From contig CM056577.1 of the NCBI GenBank assembly GCA_029721435.1, positions 114,326,219 through 114,390,218 of the forward strand: DNA of 64,000 nucleotides, read 5' to 3'. The notes under the pieces were generated by a model that made no database searches, was not told the origin of the DNA, and saw only the letters and a program-made list of their open reading frames with translations. Below are positions 11,271 to 22,379 of the stretch, piece after piece; position 1 is the stretch's first letter, and each line of letters opens with the position of its first letter. Source of the DNA: Gymnothorax reevesii (Eukaryota; Chordata; Actinopteri; Anguilliformes; Muraenidae). The position numbers were made by a program, and so were the translations under genes.

Positions 11271-12019
11271 GACAGTAATCTCCAGAAACTGAGTTGACAG
11301 TGCTAGGCTAACCATTATCAGTTGATGTTATGCCTATGATGAGCCAGTTAGCTATAAGGCAGCAGCTAGCGTTTGCACTAGGCTACTTCAATTTACAGCC
11401 CGAGCTAGGTGGCAAGACGGCAGCTGAAAGTTTGAGCAAAGTTGTGACATTTAAATTCCCATGAAAATGCCGACACAGAGGAGAAAACAAACAATAAGGG
11501 CAGCCAGTTGCCCAGCACTAACCTGAAGACAGGTGGAAAGAATGACGGCGAGAGCAGTCAGCCCTGACAGACACCGTTGTGTGTGTGACCTTGTGTCCCA
11601 AAGTTCTGAAGTGAGCACTTGCCTAATCACAGCCAAAGCCACGTGAATATTAAGTAGCCACATGCCATTGTGTACTATAGGGAGTGAAGTGAATAAAGTA
11701 GTAATGAGTTACAGATATCATACTAAGTAGTTGTAGGCCTATGCACTTTCTGTTACTGTAGATTCTCTTACTGTAGATTATGTGGACATTTACACTTAAA
11801 ACGTGATTTTTTTTTTATCCCCTGGGGAAAATGATACTAGGGCACTGCACACCAATAAAGGGGCACATGCCCCAGTAAAATATGTCTGGTTCGGCCGATG
11901 ATGTATAGTATTTCTTCTTGTGTATATTATTTCCCTGTGAGGAAGCGTACTCATATTCAGTTCGGCATATCCGACCCTACATCATAACTAGCAATCTTGG
12001 ACCTCGGTAGATAAAATTC
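11271..12019. other. unassigned gypsy 3' region
   Basis: Between the decayed RNase H and the purine tract. No integrase motif, no clear ORF family and no inverted repeat that I can pair. Either a deeply decayed remainder of pol or a further old insertion. Confidence 0.4.
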
Positions 12020-12040
12020 AGAGAGAAAAAAAATGAGAGA
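12020..12040 (+). promoter_or_regulatory. polypurine tract before the gypsy 3' LTR
   Basis: Purine-only but for one T (AGAGAGAAAAAAAATGAGAG), a few bases before the 3' LTR start at 12044. This is the expected place and composition for the plus-strand primer, and it supports the LTR starting with TG at 12044 rather than further upstream. Confidence 0.6.
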
Positions 12041-12043
12041 AAT

Positions 12044-13431
12044 TGCATTGGAGTGCTTGAGTTTATGTTGTGTCTTGAAACTGGAGGTGCGTCACTGGCT
12101 TGTGGATTCAGGCGGTAACGGCTTGCGGTCTCATTCCATTCCATTACATTACATTACAGGTACTTAGCAGACGCTCTTATCCAGAGCGACGTACAAAAGT
12201 GCATAAGAACAGTACAAAAGTGCAGACCTCCTAGGAGACAAGTAAAAGTGCTAACAGTAAGTGACAGAACACGTTCCATTGTTACAGGTCTAGACTAATA
12301 ACAAAAAGGCAAGGTCAAGGGCAAGTGAACAAAATGGAAATAAGGTTAAGTGCAGAGGCAAGTGCAACAAAAAGCAATAAAATAAGTGCAATATAAGGGC
12401 AACATGTCAAGTGCAACAAAGGGGCAGGAAAATCAAGTAAACTGACAATTGAGTGCAACAAAATGAAGGGAAACCAAATCAAGTGATACAGTCAGGAAGT
12501 AAGGTAAACAGAATAAAGTGCAACAAATCAAAAGGATGTAGGGACAGGATTCAGGGCAGTGGAGTCAGGGAAAGGTGGAGCCTGAAGAGGTGGGTTTTCA
12601 GGCATCCAGATGCTCAAGGATTCTGCCGTTCTGACCTCGATAGGTAGATCATTCCACCAACGTGGTGCCAGGACAGACAGCAGCCTTGAGCGGGAAGGGG
12701 AGGAGCGGAGAGGGGGAGGAGCCAGGCGACCAGAAGTAGCAGAGCGGAGTGCTCTGGCAGGGGTGTAGGGTCTGAACAGTCTCTGGATGTAGGCTGGAGC
12801 AGTCTTGTTGACTCCCTGATAGGCTAGCACCAAAGTCTTGAATTTGATGCGAGCAGCAACAGGGAGCCAGTGGAGCTTTGTGAGCAGGGCCGTGACGTGG
12901 GAGTGTCTTGGGAGGTTGTGGACCAGACGAGCTGCAGCGTTCTGGATGAGCTGCAGGGGTCTGATGGCAGATGCTGGGAGGCCGGCGAGGAGGGCGTTGC
13001 AGTAGTCCAGGTGGGAGAGGATCAGCACTTGGACTAGGAGCTGCGTTGAGTAGCTGGTGAGGAAGGGCCGGATTCTACGGATGTTGAAGAGGAAGAACCT
13101 GCAGGTCCGGGTCACTGCAACGATGTTCACAGCAGAGGAGAGCCTGTCATCAAACAGGTTCTTCACACTCCGTGAGGGGGAGATGGTGGTATCCCCCAGG
13201 GTGATGGTCAGGTCTAGGAGAGGGGAGGATGGAGCAGGGATGTAGATCATCTCCGTCTTCGTTGGGTTGAGCTTCAGGTGATGGTTGTCCATCCAGCTCC
13301 GGATGTCTTGTAGATTGAGACCAGCCATGAACCAGACGCACCTCCCTTTGTCTCTTTTATTTAACGATTTTTAATCCTGTTGAGGATACCACACCTGTAC
13401 ACCCACACCTGTGCCCGCAGGAGGTGTTGCG
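12044..13431 (+). repeat. 3' LTR of the gypsy element, split by an L2-like LINE
   Basis: The parts 12044-12138 and 13312-13431 together match the 5' LTR (3686-3905). The break falls between TCATTCCA and AGATTGAGA, contiguous in the 5' copy. The LTR ends GAGGTGTTGCG, against GAGGTGTTACA in the 5' copy. Beyond it, the Tc1 C-terminal codons resume. Confidence 0.78.
12139..13311 (-). mobile_element. 5'-truncated L2/CR1-like LINE
   Basis: Minus strand, inserted in the gypsy 3' LTR. The reading frame 13328-12528 (its first codons lie in the LTR) gives IRSWMDNHHLKLNPTKTEMI, LSHLDYCNALLAGLP, AARLVHNLPRHSHVTALL and LHWLPVAARIKFKTLVLAYQ, the C-terminal region of L2-like LINE reverse transcriptases. 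The 3' end (plus strand 12139-12200) has the GCAGACGCTCTTATCCAGAG motif and a TGTAA-type repeated tail, the usual L2 terminus. Only about the last 250 codons and the 3' UTR were inserted, typical of target-primed reverse transcription. A sister copy is at 40965-41640. Confidence 0.87.
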
Positions 13432-13607
13432 TTGTCCTTGCTAGAGGTGGTTGCACTACGTACTAAATGAAGGGTGCCAATAATTATGAAACCGTGATTT
13501 TGTTAAAAATTATTGTTATGATTTTGGTTCCTTCCGTCAAAACATTAATACAGTAAAGTATTTCACACACGCTGGTATATTCCATTTCTCTATAATTATT
13601 TTATTTA

Positions 13608-14151
13608 CACTGCACGGCCAAAAAAAAAGTCACCGTTTGGAAATTAATGAACAAATTCTAGAATTGGATCATTATTGCGGTTACTAATATGTTTCAGCTG
13701 GCAATAATCATTTTTCCCCTGACTGATGAAGCGCATCGCTACTCATTTCTCAAAAAATCCTGTCGGAAGACACATCCCTTGCTGGTGGAAAAAATGTTAC
13801 AGTATTTCAGAACAGGCAACTTCTTGGCCTGTATTTAGCAAAGAAACTCATGAATGCAAAAACAAGTATGAGGAATCATTTTCACAAACATATTTGCCAC
13901 CACAAAGTCCTGATCTTAGACACAATAAAAGTTATTGGTATGTGCTCAAGAAAGACCACTGAGTGGTTCAACCATTATGTCGAGAAGACAAGATCTCGGC
14001 CAAAAATTATGGTATGTATGATCGAAAATAAATGTTCTGGCATTGCATATAGTTGTCAAAACAATGACAAAATGAATTTGCACTGTAATCAAAGCTACAT
14101 GGGTTCTAACTAAATATTTGAGTGTGCGACTTTTTTTTTGGCCGGGCAGTG
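13608..14151. mobile_element. deletion-derivative Tc1/mariner element
   Basis: The ends CACTGCACGGCCAAAAAAAA and, from the right, CACTGCCCGGCCAAAAAAAA are near-perfect inverted repeats, flanked by TA (13606-13607 and 14152-14153). At 544 bp it is too short for a transposase. Internal PPQSPDLR (about 13899-13922) recalls the PPQSPDLNP segment of transposases, so it looks like an internally deleted copy. It sits in the right inverted repeat of the outer Tc1-like element. Confidence 0.85.
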
Positions 14152-14209
14152 TATTTTTGTATTGTTTGTAGATTGCACTCAGGTACGTGTCATTTTGAAG
14201 CCCACTGTA

Positions 14210-15958
14210 TGTAACAAAGGTCACGAGGAGTTCCTTCTTGGCTGTGAAATCACTCTCACAAATGCTTTTGGGATCAAGAAAGCATTCAAAGCATTCAGCC
14301 GGAGTAATATGATATTAGAAACCGCTTATTGAATTAGGACTCATATCATATCACATCAAACACTTGCGGCTGGGAAAGCTTTAGTTAAGATGTGGACTAA
14401 AAGCAGATGTGAGCTATATGAGGAGTGGTCAGGTGACGTCACATGATTACCACTCGTAACATCATTAGTCAAAAAATTATTCAAAATCATTTTGCATGTC
14501 ACATTATGATAGGGAGTAACCAGGTAGTATGGCAGGATTACCAATCATAATATTACAGAATAAGAAAAAAAAATATTGACAAAAAGATCATGACAGGTGC
14601 ATCTGTATAAATGGAACGACTAATATCAACAATAACGTTCAAACAATTTACATGAGTATTATGTATCATATACCAAAGGAAGTGCTCAAAGGGTAACTTC
14701 CATTCAGTCAAGAGAGAGACACTTCGTGGTTTCCCCAGTAGGTGGAGCTGCTGTTATTCCATCAAGATGAAGAGGAACAAGCTACTGCTGATTCCTTCTT
14801 GCTCGTGGGTACCAGATGGCATTCACGGAGACTGCCATGTATAACTACAGAGCTCCTTACTGGAATGAAAATAAATGTAATCACTATTGAATTGGTTGAA
14901 ATTCTTAATGACCAAATCATACTATTACAATACTATAGTTATTTCTGTGTCCTGAAATAATTTGCAGTAATCTCTGTCCATGGGCCAATTATTAATACAT
15001 TCATTTATTTACTTGTTTATTTATTTGTTTTATAGTTTTATAGTTTATTTTTTTTGAGCCAGACAGAAAACAATTCCGATTCAGTTCAATCCTATCAATC
15101 TCTTGCCATCTCATTACCCAGTGGCAAGGTCTGGTGACAATAAGCCCCAAATTCAAACATGAAAATGTCCATGATTTGCTCTCTCGCACCATTGAGCAGG
15201 TCCCATTTCCCTGAAACCCTCTAGCAGAAACCAATTTTGATTTCATGACATGACACAAATGTCTTGGATACCTAAATCATGTTGCTGCAAATCCATTTTC
15301 AAAAATATGTTTTATTTGCTCTTATTCCTTTTATCGAATGCCCCATGTTGTGCATATTTCAGTATGGAAAAATATATTGTTCTTGAGATCAAGAAAAGCT
15401 GAGACTGTTTGCCCTACAGTGGACAAAAATGAATTGCTGGGTCTTTCAAGGACATGAATCAATGGAACCCCTCAGCCAAACCTGACTTTAGCTTCTTAAA
15501 CTGCATATTTCAATGAAGCTAACTAACTCCCCATTGTAATTTCCTTTATTTGATGTCATTGGTTAAACGCAGGCATCAATAGAAGCATCTCACATTATTA
15601 ATTTGCTTCAGCACTTCATAATCATAGATTTGTAATCAAACAATGCACTTGTGATTAGTTATGGAGGGCCAAAATTAAATAAATAAATACACTGAGAACT
15701 AAGTAAAAAGTAAACTCAACAATTTATTATACCTGAACAATAATTAATCATAATTACAAAATTAATAATCATTAGTATATTTCATCATTATTATCAGGAC
15801 TTATATCATAATTACATGTATCTTTGTTATTTTTTTTGCATTGTTATGTCATCATTTATATTTTCTCCCGCCTGCAATGCATGGCTGAACTGTTTAGTCC
15901 ACCGCTATGACCAGGAGATCAGTTCAAGAGTTTTTTTTAGAAACCAAGCTTGTGAATA
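14210..15958. other. unassigned intergenic/intronic sequence
   Basis: AT-rich, with short ORFs lacking family motifs. Bases 15650-15860 are strongly AT-rich (many TAATAAT-like stretches). I see no gene or paired repeat. Confidence 0.5.
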
Positions 15959-16040
15959 ATGGGTGGCTCTCTTGGCTAAGGTGCTGCTTTGTGAGCACTA
16001 GTCAGCACCACAACCTGGGTTTGAGCCCCGGTTGCACTAA
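15959..16040 (+). repeat. tRNA-like SINE head
   Basis: GGGTGGCTCTCTTGGCTAAG followed about 50 bases later by a B-box-like GGGTTTGAGCCCC. The spacing fits an internal RNA polymerase III promoter. The 3' part does not pair with the 5' part as a tRNA acceptor stem, so this is a tRNA-derived SINE fragment rather than a tRNA gene. It abuts the transposon at 16041. Confidence 0.5.
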
Positions 16041-16466
16041 TGCCGGTGTTCTGTCAAATTTTGCTCCCTTATCAAAAAATGCTACCGTAATACAAAGCGA
16101 TTGTAAAGTCTTTGTTTTCGTCTTGATATTGCAATATGAATCAGGTTACAATAGTAACTTTGTTATTTGTGAGCTTATTATAACAAAAGCAGATGTTTTC
16201 ACGAGTTGGATAAGTTTGTTTGAAGATATATGCCCAAATACCCCATTATCATCTAATTTCTGCATTTTCAGGAAAACCCAGCGTGTACATGCAAATATGT
16301 GTTCGCTTACAGGTCGAAATGTACACTGAAAATAAATCTATTTTTATGATTTTTCAAGATACTTAAGATATGAGCGAGGAAACAGCCCTAGATTTCAGGT
16401 TTGCGCAAGCGCAGAACCGCGAGGTAGCATATTTTGATGGGTAGCAAAATTTGTCAGAACACCGGC
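16041..16466. mobile_element. 426-bp MITE with about 45-bp inverted repeats
   Basis: It begins TGCCGGTGTTCTGTCAAATT and ends with the matching reverse complement of TGCCGGTGTTCTGACAAATT. The similarity continues inward (TTTGCTCCC/TTTGCTACCC, then ATCAAAA and ATGCTACC) for about 45 bases. The interior is AT-rich. I did not find a clean target duplication, so superfamily is open. The ORF running through it has no known domain. Confidence 0.75.
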
Positions 16467-17274
16467 AGTGGCTGGTAGCCTTTTAAGAGCAATGCACAAC
16501 TGGCTTCGTACTGCAGGGAAATAAATTGGAAGGGAATGCGGATTTGGGATTCAGGATCATAGTATTTGCTCATTGCTCGAGCACCTCCTGTTGGCCAGCC
16601 GGGTGTTTATCAGTAAGATTCTAAGCTCGCACATGTTTGGTATCCTCCACCCTCATTCTGAGCTTGCAAAGTTTTGAGCTATGAGTGTAAAAGAAGCAGC
16701 GGCTGACCGGCACCTGCTCCGGAGGAGGGTCGCGGGCTGTCTCACTCCCCCAAGATGGCAACAGGAGGTTGTGTACGAGTATGCTTGTATACATAGTTTG
16801 CTAATTCAGCATTCCACATTCGATTAAAAAAAAGCAAAAAAACAAGCTTGTCGTCAAACAATGCGGGCCGAAGCCAGCGGAAATACTTGCAGCACAGACA
16901 GGGCAATCTAAATTGTAATCAGTAGACAATCCACCGTTCAGAAGCCAATCAAATGGTACCCCAAAACAAAGGGAGATCCAAATCATGAATGTAAAGCCAT
17001 CCAATGTTTTTCACCAGAAAATCAAATCAAGCAGACAGGAGGGACCTTGTGCGGAAAATAAATCAAAAAGAGGAAATTGGAAATCATACTTGCGAGGCTT
17101 GTGTGAAACAAAGGGGTATTAAAAGGGAGCACAGAGGCTAATTAGGAGTAAGTGCGGGTGGGAGGGCTGAGAGAAGTGTGACAAGGGCTTTATTCTATAC
17201 AAGGGAATAAGGTGCGGCTTATTATGCAATGATGATCAACAAAAGGACTAAGAAAATACAATAAATTCAAAATA
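16467..17274. other. unassigned stretch
   Basis: No recognisable coding region or repeat pair. The CG-containing part near 16660-16760 shows no promoter signature that I can support. Confidence 0.45.
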
Positions 17275-17765
17275 ACTAATATCAAATCAAATTTATTTCT
17301 GAAGCACATTTAAAACAACTTACATTGACCTAAGTGCTGTACAGAGCAAAGCAGATACTTTTGTAGCTAAAATCAGAAGTACAATTAAGAAAACACCAAC
17401 ATCGACAACAGGTAACACAGCACATAAACACACAAAAAAAAATAAAATAAGATAAAATCATAATAATAATTAGCCACAACCAGAGGATTAAAATGCTTGA
17501 GAAAACAAGTATGTTTTGAGCCTGGATTTAAATGTGTCTATGGAAGGGGAAGTTCTTATATGGAGGGGAATGGTATTCCTCAATCTGGGGGCTGTGACAG
17601 TAAAGGCGCGGTCACCCTGAAGCTTGAGTTTAGATCGTGGGACAACCAGTAGCCCCAAGTTAGCTGACCTAAGTGACCTAGGGGTTGAATAAGGGGTTGA
17701 GAGGTCAGCAATATAGGTGGGGACCAGGCTGACTGTAATATGACTAGCTCTAAATCCAGATAAAA
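17275..17765 (-). pseudogene. LINE 3' fragment (Rex1/L2-like RT C-terminus)
   Basis: Minus-strand frame 17765-17488 gives VPTYIADLSTPYSTPRSLRS, GLLVVPRSKLKLQGDRAF, APRLRNTIPLHIR and FKSRLKTYLFSQAF, the conserved tail after the RT domain of vertebrate CR1/L2/Rex1-type LINEs. The 3' UTR (plus 17280-17345, AAATTTATTTCTGAAGCACA) has the usual LINE-end character. 5'-truncated, so not mobile on its own. Confidence 0.75.
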
Positions 17766-17946
17766 TAATAAAATAACAAACACATGGAACATGTGAAATG
17801 TACATGAAAAACAGTGAACACATAACTTAGACTCTGACACAACCAAAAATGAGGCATATGCCAATTTCTTTGTGGAATTCAGTTCTTTGAAATCCTTTTT
17901 TCCATTAAAAACATGCAAAATTAATAAATGAAAAGCTCAAAGTTAA

Positions 17947-19365
17947 GCCCCTTTCACAATTGGGGTGCAACTGCTTGCAACAATTTGGTGGCACGATACA
18001 CTAAAAAAAGCGTCTCTCGCAATTGATCACAAAAAGCATTCACAAATACAACAGGAGTCGTACAACAAGAGCGACTAGAAGCGACCATTGTATGATAAAG
18101 CCGCGTATGGTTGTGCAAGTGGTCTTGCGTTCACATATGAGTGTTGCACGAGTAATAGCGGTTGTTGTGGCGTCAACCATAAAACTGGTGCGACTGATCG
18201 CATGGTTATATGAGCTGACGTAAGACCATGCAATTGGTCAGTGTTTGGATGAGATCGGTTGTACAGTCATGCGTTTGGTCTTACAATTGGTCGTGCTAGC
18301 AGCTGGGAGTATATATACCGGCCTGAATCTGGATCACCTCAGATCAACACTGAATGCAGAATGAGATGCCACTAAAGAAGTCAGCGAAGGCCATGTCAAA
18401 ACAGAAAGTGAAGGGGAAGAGGAAGGTAGCTGAGAAGGAGGCCCCTGAAGTACAGCTGACCGGTGATGACCAGGCGGTGCAGCCAGAGGGCTGAGGACCT
18501 TTTGAAGCTGATGGCATATTCTTCCTATATACTTTGTATAACAATAGGAATAGTCACATATTGGTTCATACAGTCTTACAATGGTAGCACAAAGTTGCAA
18601 GATTTGATGCAAATTGTCGAACAACAGTCTTATTGTCCTCGGCATGCTGTCCATCCTCGGAATGCCACTTCATGATGCCACTGACGTCACTGTTTAGATG
18701 GACTTTAATGGAGCTGTATTGCCATTTTATCCTATTTTGCTTTATCTTGTTATTAACTAGCTAGCCCGCAGAGGATGGGCTTCCCCACTAAAGCCGGATT
18801 CCTCCTGAGATTTCTTCCCACTGAGGAGTTTTTTCTCACCACTGTTTGAGGACTTTTCACCCTACTGGGAGTATTTTGCCTCATTTGCTGTAGTGGGGAA
18901 TAGGCTGGGCACTGCCCTTCCAGTAACTTCATCTCTCACTGTAAAGCGTCATTGTGGCGGTCTCTGTGAAAAGCGCTATACAAATAAATTGAAATTGAAA
19001 TTGAAATCATCGCATCACAACACAACCAAACACACAACTCTTCTCTAGAGATCCCTAGCGCACGTGCGAGTTTCGCACGGCTTCCAAGCGTTCAAATGTG
19101 ATTTTTAAGTCATGTGCGTCAAGTCAGGTGACAGTTTGCAATGTTGTACAACACTCATACTACTGTCAGTGTGACCTAATGCGACTAGGCTGTGAGCATC
19201 TGAATTTCAACAATCAACAATCAGACACGACCAGTTCCGACCGCTAGAGACTCTGCAATGACTGCAATACCTCGCGATACACCCAGCAATTGCTCATGCA
19301 ACACTGCTAAAAAAGTGTTGCAGGCAATCGTAAACTGAAAAGTCGACCCAATTGCAAAAGGGGCA
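17947..19365. mobile_element. TTAA-flanked non-autonomous DNA transposon
   Basis: TTAA lies at both edges (17943-17946, 19366-19369). The ends are GCCCCTTTCACAATTGGGG and, from the right, TGCCCCTTTTGCAATTGGG, agreeing at most positions. TTAA targets suit piggyBac or Kolobok, but a 3-bp Harbinger-type TAA reading is also possible. The interior carries many GCGACCAATTG-type short repeats and no transposase. A LINE/SINE 3' tail (about 18560-19008) is inserted inside it. Confidence 0.72.
18560..19008 (+). repeat. LINE/SINE 3' end with TTGAAA repeated tail
   Basis: Landmarks in order: GGATGGGCTTCCCCACTAAA, GATTCCTCCTGAGATTTCTT, GGGAGTATTTTGCCTCATTT, AAAGCGCTATACAAATAAAT and then three TTGAAA units. 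This arrangement is typical of the 3' end of fish Rex1-like LINEs and the SINEs that borrow it. The left boundary is uncertain. It breaks the TTAA transposon at 17947-19365. Confidence 0.65.
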
Positions 19366-19574
19366 TTAAACCTGATGAATTCAATAAAAAGCACACACAG
19401 TTTACACTCATGGTTTCATTAATTAAAGTTTGCTGTACACGGGTTTTTCTTTTTTGTACCTGCAATATTGGTTTGAAATCTACGCAAATTTTCATAAATA
19501 GGATGCTGGGTCACCAAAATGTTTGCTTTGTTCCGTATAATTTAACAGAGATATTGGTCTTCAAACTTCTTGTT

Positions 19575-19725
19575 TCCTGTTTGAGAGTGTTTTTTCCCAC
19601 CAGGGGACGTTTTTACCTCCTTTCTTGTAGCTTTTTGGGAGCTCTGGTCTGGTCTCTGCCCAGTTTTTCGTCTGTTTGATTTTAAAGCGTATTTGGCACT
19701 GTACCCAGTCAGAGGAAAAATACAA
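19575..19725 (+). repeat. diverged LINE/SINE tail
   Basis: CCACCAGGGGACGTTTTTAC, TTTTTGGGAGCTCTGGTCTG and the AAAGCGTATTTGGCACTGTA segment resemble the 3' tail type seen at 18765-19008. No repeated terminal unit is clear. Weak assignment. Confidence 0.4.
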
Positions 19726-20552
19726 AATTAATGTACTTAGAGATTGAAGGGCCCTCTGTTGAGACTAGTTGGCCTCAGATTGCATATACGCATGCGCCTG
19801 ACTGTTTATTCTCCCAAAAACGCCATGCTTGAGGGCAGAAACTTCTATTAAATGGAGGAAAAAATTTCAACGAAGATTTAAGCCAACAAATTTAATCATA
19901 CAGTGAACAGAATCACACAGTGTAAATGCTTGCAACGAACGACAGGTTCAAGGAGAGTGTCAGTAATGGTATGGCAGGATTGGGAGGGGTGTGCATGTTG
20001 GTTGATGATCATAACATCTGTCTGCACTTTTATGGTAGGGAAAATTGAGAAAAATTCCAGCATCACATATTTGATTTGGGGTGCAGCTCAGTCATATATT
20101 GCAGTCTTGTGGTGGTATTGCCGCATTTCTTGATAAAAAATGTAAGTGACTTGGCAGAAAAAAAGTCAAAATGAAGCACAAAGATGAACTGTAAATTGCC
20201 TGGAAGGCAGCAAGGTGAGGGGTATTTTTTAATTATTAAGTGCAAACAGCCTATTTGCCTCCCTCCCTCTCCCCCGTCAGGACATTATTAAGTGTCCTCC
20301 ATGTTTCTAAGCAATGAAAATTGTTATGTCGCATCCACTCTCATGAACTTTTACCCATTGCTGATTGTGAGTTAGAGGTAGTGGAGGGCACAGTAGCACT
20401 AACCAGGTGTACATTTTGACCTTAAATACCAGGAAGTTTTGAAATGATGTGATAAAATTTCACATTGTTGTACATTGTTAAATTTGCTATAAAAGTGAGA
20501 TTCCAGGTTCTACCAACTAAACTGAATCTCTCCATCTGGTTTCCAGGCAGTC
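19726..20552. other. unassigned stretch
   Basis: Frame 19903-20133 contains SVMVWQDWEGC, faintly like the SVMVWG motif of Tc1 transposases, but no second motif supports it. Pyrimidine-rich run near 20258-20278. Otherwise nothing recognised. Confidence 0.4.
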
Positions 20553-21005
20553 ATGCTCCTTACTGAAACTATGTCTCACATCCTAAATTGTTGCCATGTG
20601 TATAGGGGGCTTTACATATGTAGGCATGACAGAACTGTGGATCTGATATCAGCAGATATTTTATCCATTTTCAGGTCCTCCATCGTGCTGTTTAAGCATT
20701 CTACTGTAAGGCCGAGCATGTTCAGTCTGTGTAACAATGTCTCAATGTTCTCTAATGTTATACCTTACACCCCTGATGTTGTTATTGAAAAGCTCAGAGA
20801 GGTGTTCATTCTGGAGGTGGGCTGTACTTTTGATATCAGCTTAGAGGAGGACTTTCTAGTGCTAAACTATCAGCAGCAGAAGCAGACCATCTCTCAGCTA
20901 GGCTACGAATGTAAACTTTTAGTTTGTATATTTGGTAGTCTGGGACACTTGCACAAGCTGGTGATGAGGGGCCATCAGATGGCCGGCCTCCCTAAAAGAA
21001 GAGCT

Positions 21006-21497
21006 TGTTATGGCCCCAATTTGTTATTACATTTATAACACAACAGCAACAGCAAGGGATGACAAACACAGCTTTAACAACTAAAACACATTTAATTTTT
21101 AACAAAGACAAAGACTAATAACAACCTACAACTAAAGACCAAGATTGATAAATAAGAAAAAACAGAAATAATTACAGTCCCTTTTTAGTGGGGTGGCTTG
21201 GTGATGTCCTGGATGAAGAAAATGCTCAAACACAGGCAAAGAAATCCACAAAAGAAACGTCACAGGTCTTGAACAGAATGGCAGGTCTGGTCATCTTCTT
21301 GCAATTTCTCCTACTACTTTACTGTCTCAATTCTTTTCCTTATATACTCTTTTGCAGACCCCACCCACATTTAGACCTCTTTTTTTTTTTCTGAGACTTG
21401 CCCCAGACATGTCCAGGACATGTCTAAACATGACTCCAGTCTGAGCTTAACAAAAAAAGGTAAATACTGCCATCTAGTGGCCTATATTCACATTACA
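21006..21497 (-). repeat. 3' LTR of the Gmr1-like element
   Basis: On the minus strand it starts TGTAATGTGAATATAGGCC and ends GGGGCCATAACA. It holds a TATA-like TATATAAGG (plus 21340-21350) and a run of T's that separates it from the other LTR by 2 nt (11 against 13 T's). Confidence 0.92.
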
Positions 21498-21507
21498 CCT
21501 CCATTCC
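21498..21507 (-). promoter_or_regulatory. polypurine tract of the Gmr1-like element
   Basis: On the minus strand GGAATGGAGG immediately precedes the 3' LTR start TGTAATG, the position of the plus-strand primer. Confidence 0.7.
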
Positions 21508-21630
21508 AAAAGGGAAAAATTTTGACTCATAAAGGCAAAATTTTTCTTTTCAATACAAAATGGTTAAGTGAACACTTGTCTATATATACATATCATACAA
21601 TATTCAAACACATGATATATATATACACAT

Positions 21631-22374
21631 TCAAACACGGGATAAGCAATCAGCAATTACATTGTCTGTACCCTTCACATGCTTAATTTCCAAGTCAAAC
21701 TCCTGTAAAATCAAACTCCAATTCAACAATCTCCGATTCTTGTTTTACATCTTACTCAAAAACATTAACGGATTGTGGTCAGTGTACACAATCATTGGCT
21801 TTTGTCCTGTACAAACATAAACCTCAAAGTGTTGTAAAGAAAGGACCAGAGCCAACAGTTCCTTCTCTATTGTGGAATAGTTCCTTTGGTGGCGATTGAA
21901 CTTCCTGGAGAAGTATGCCACGGGATGCTCAATGTCATCAGCGTCACTTCTCTGTAGGAGCACAGATCCACAAGCTTGGTCGCTAGCATCGACCGCGATG
22001 GAGAACGGTTTGTTGAAGTCAGGAGATTTGAGCACGGGGAAGTGACACAGCAGAGACTTCAGGCGATCGAAGGCTCTCTGGCATGCATCATCCCAGGTGA
22101 ACTTTACGCCTTTCTTCAGTTGGTTAGTTAGACTGAGAGCAATCTCAGCAAAGTTCTTGCAGAACTTGCGGTAGTACCCGATCATTCCAAGGAAGCGGCG
22201 CAAAGCTTTTTTGTTGTCAGGAACTGGAAAGTCCATGATGGCTTGGACTTTAGCATTTATGGGTGCCACCTGACCCTGGCCTATGACGTAGCCAAGATAG
22301 GTGACAGTAGCGCAACCAAAGTCACTCTTGCTCAGGTTAACAGTCAGGTTAGCCTGGGTCAGGCGCTGGAACAA
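21631..22374 (-). pseudogene. Gmr1-like RNase H segment, separated by a frameshift and split by a stop
   Basis: Continues pol after the YIDD-containing RT. It reads LFQRLTQANLTVNLSKSDFG, VTYLGYVIGQGQVAP, ALRRFLGMIGYYRKFCKNFA, then RNase H FSIAVDASDQACGSVLLQ, VAYFSRKFNRHQRNYSTIEK and YTDHNPLMFLSKM. A TAA codon follows, and beyond it the frame still reads [18 protein letters not shown] and [13 protein letters not shown] to a natural stop at 21631-21633. A single-base length change near 22377 separates it from the upstream frame. All three acidic RNase H landmarks (VDASD, STIEKELLA, TDHNPL) are kept. Confidence 0.87.
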
Positions 22375-22379
22375 CGTCT

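Larger units (their letters stand above)
3686..13431 (+). mobile_element. degenerate Ty3/gypsy LTR retrotransposon
   Basis: Order along the plus strand: 5' LTR, tRNA-Pro-type primer binding site, gag, nucleocapsid/protease, reverse transcriptase, RNase H, purine tract, 3' LTR. No integrase domain is recognisable. It interrupts the Tc1 transposase just before the ARGGCTTY C-terminus. Three later insertions sit in it (5580-7312, 9379-10643, 12139-13311). Coding regions carry many stops and frameshifts. About 60 bp between the Tc1 break (about 3622) and the LTR start is unassigned; either the LTR begins at 3623 (TGACGC) and the 3' copy lost this part, or it is left-over flank. Confidence 0.85.
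1051..14207 (+). mobile_element. Tc1-like transposon, expanded by nested insertions
   Basis: The outer left end reads CAGAGGGCTCCGAAACTACT. The right end (14174-14207), read as reverse complement, gives a diverged match ending in the same CAGTGGGCTTC-type terminus. TA dinucleotides flank both ends (1049-1050 and 14208-14209). Inner parts of the long inverted repeats also match: 1215-1265 pairs with 13467-13510 (GGGTGCCAATAATT side). About 11.6 kb of the interval is later insertions (2043-3291, about 3623-13434, 13608-14151), so the Tc1 proper is about 1.5 kb, normal for a fish Tc1-like element. The outermost right repeat is only moderately conserved, so that boundary is less certain than the left. 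Confidence 0.72.

Noticed and set aside
11271..12019. Envelope gene of the gypsy element
   Set aside because: No ORF, signal peptide or membrane segment is visible in this interval.
15959..16040. Possible tRNA gene
   Set aside because: A B-box-like motif is present but the 5' and 3' arms cannot form an acceptor stem, and the 3' half is cut by a MITE; a SINE head is the better reading.
15907..16329. 140-codon ORF as a gene
   Set aside because: It runs from a SINE head into a MITE; the translated sequence mixes both.
18334..18654. 106-codon minus-strand ORF
   Set aside because: It overlaps the junction of a DNA transposon and an inserted LINE/SINE tail and has no domain.
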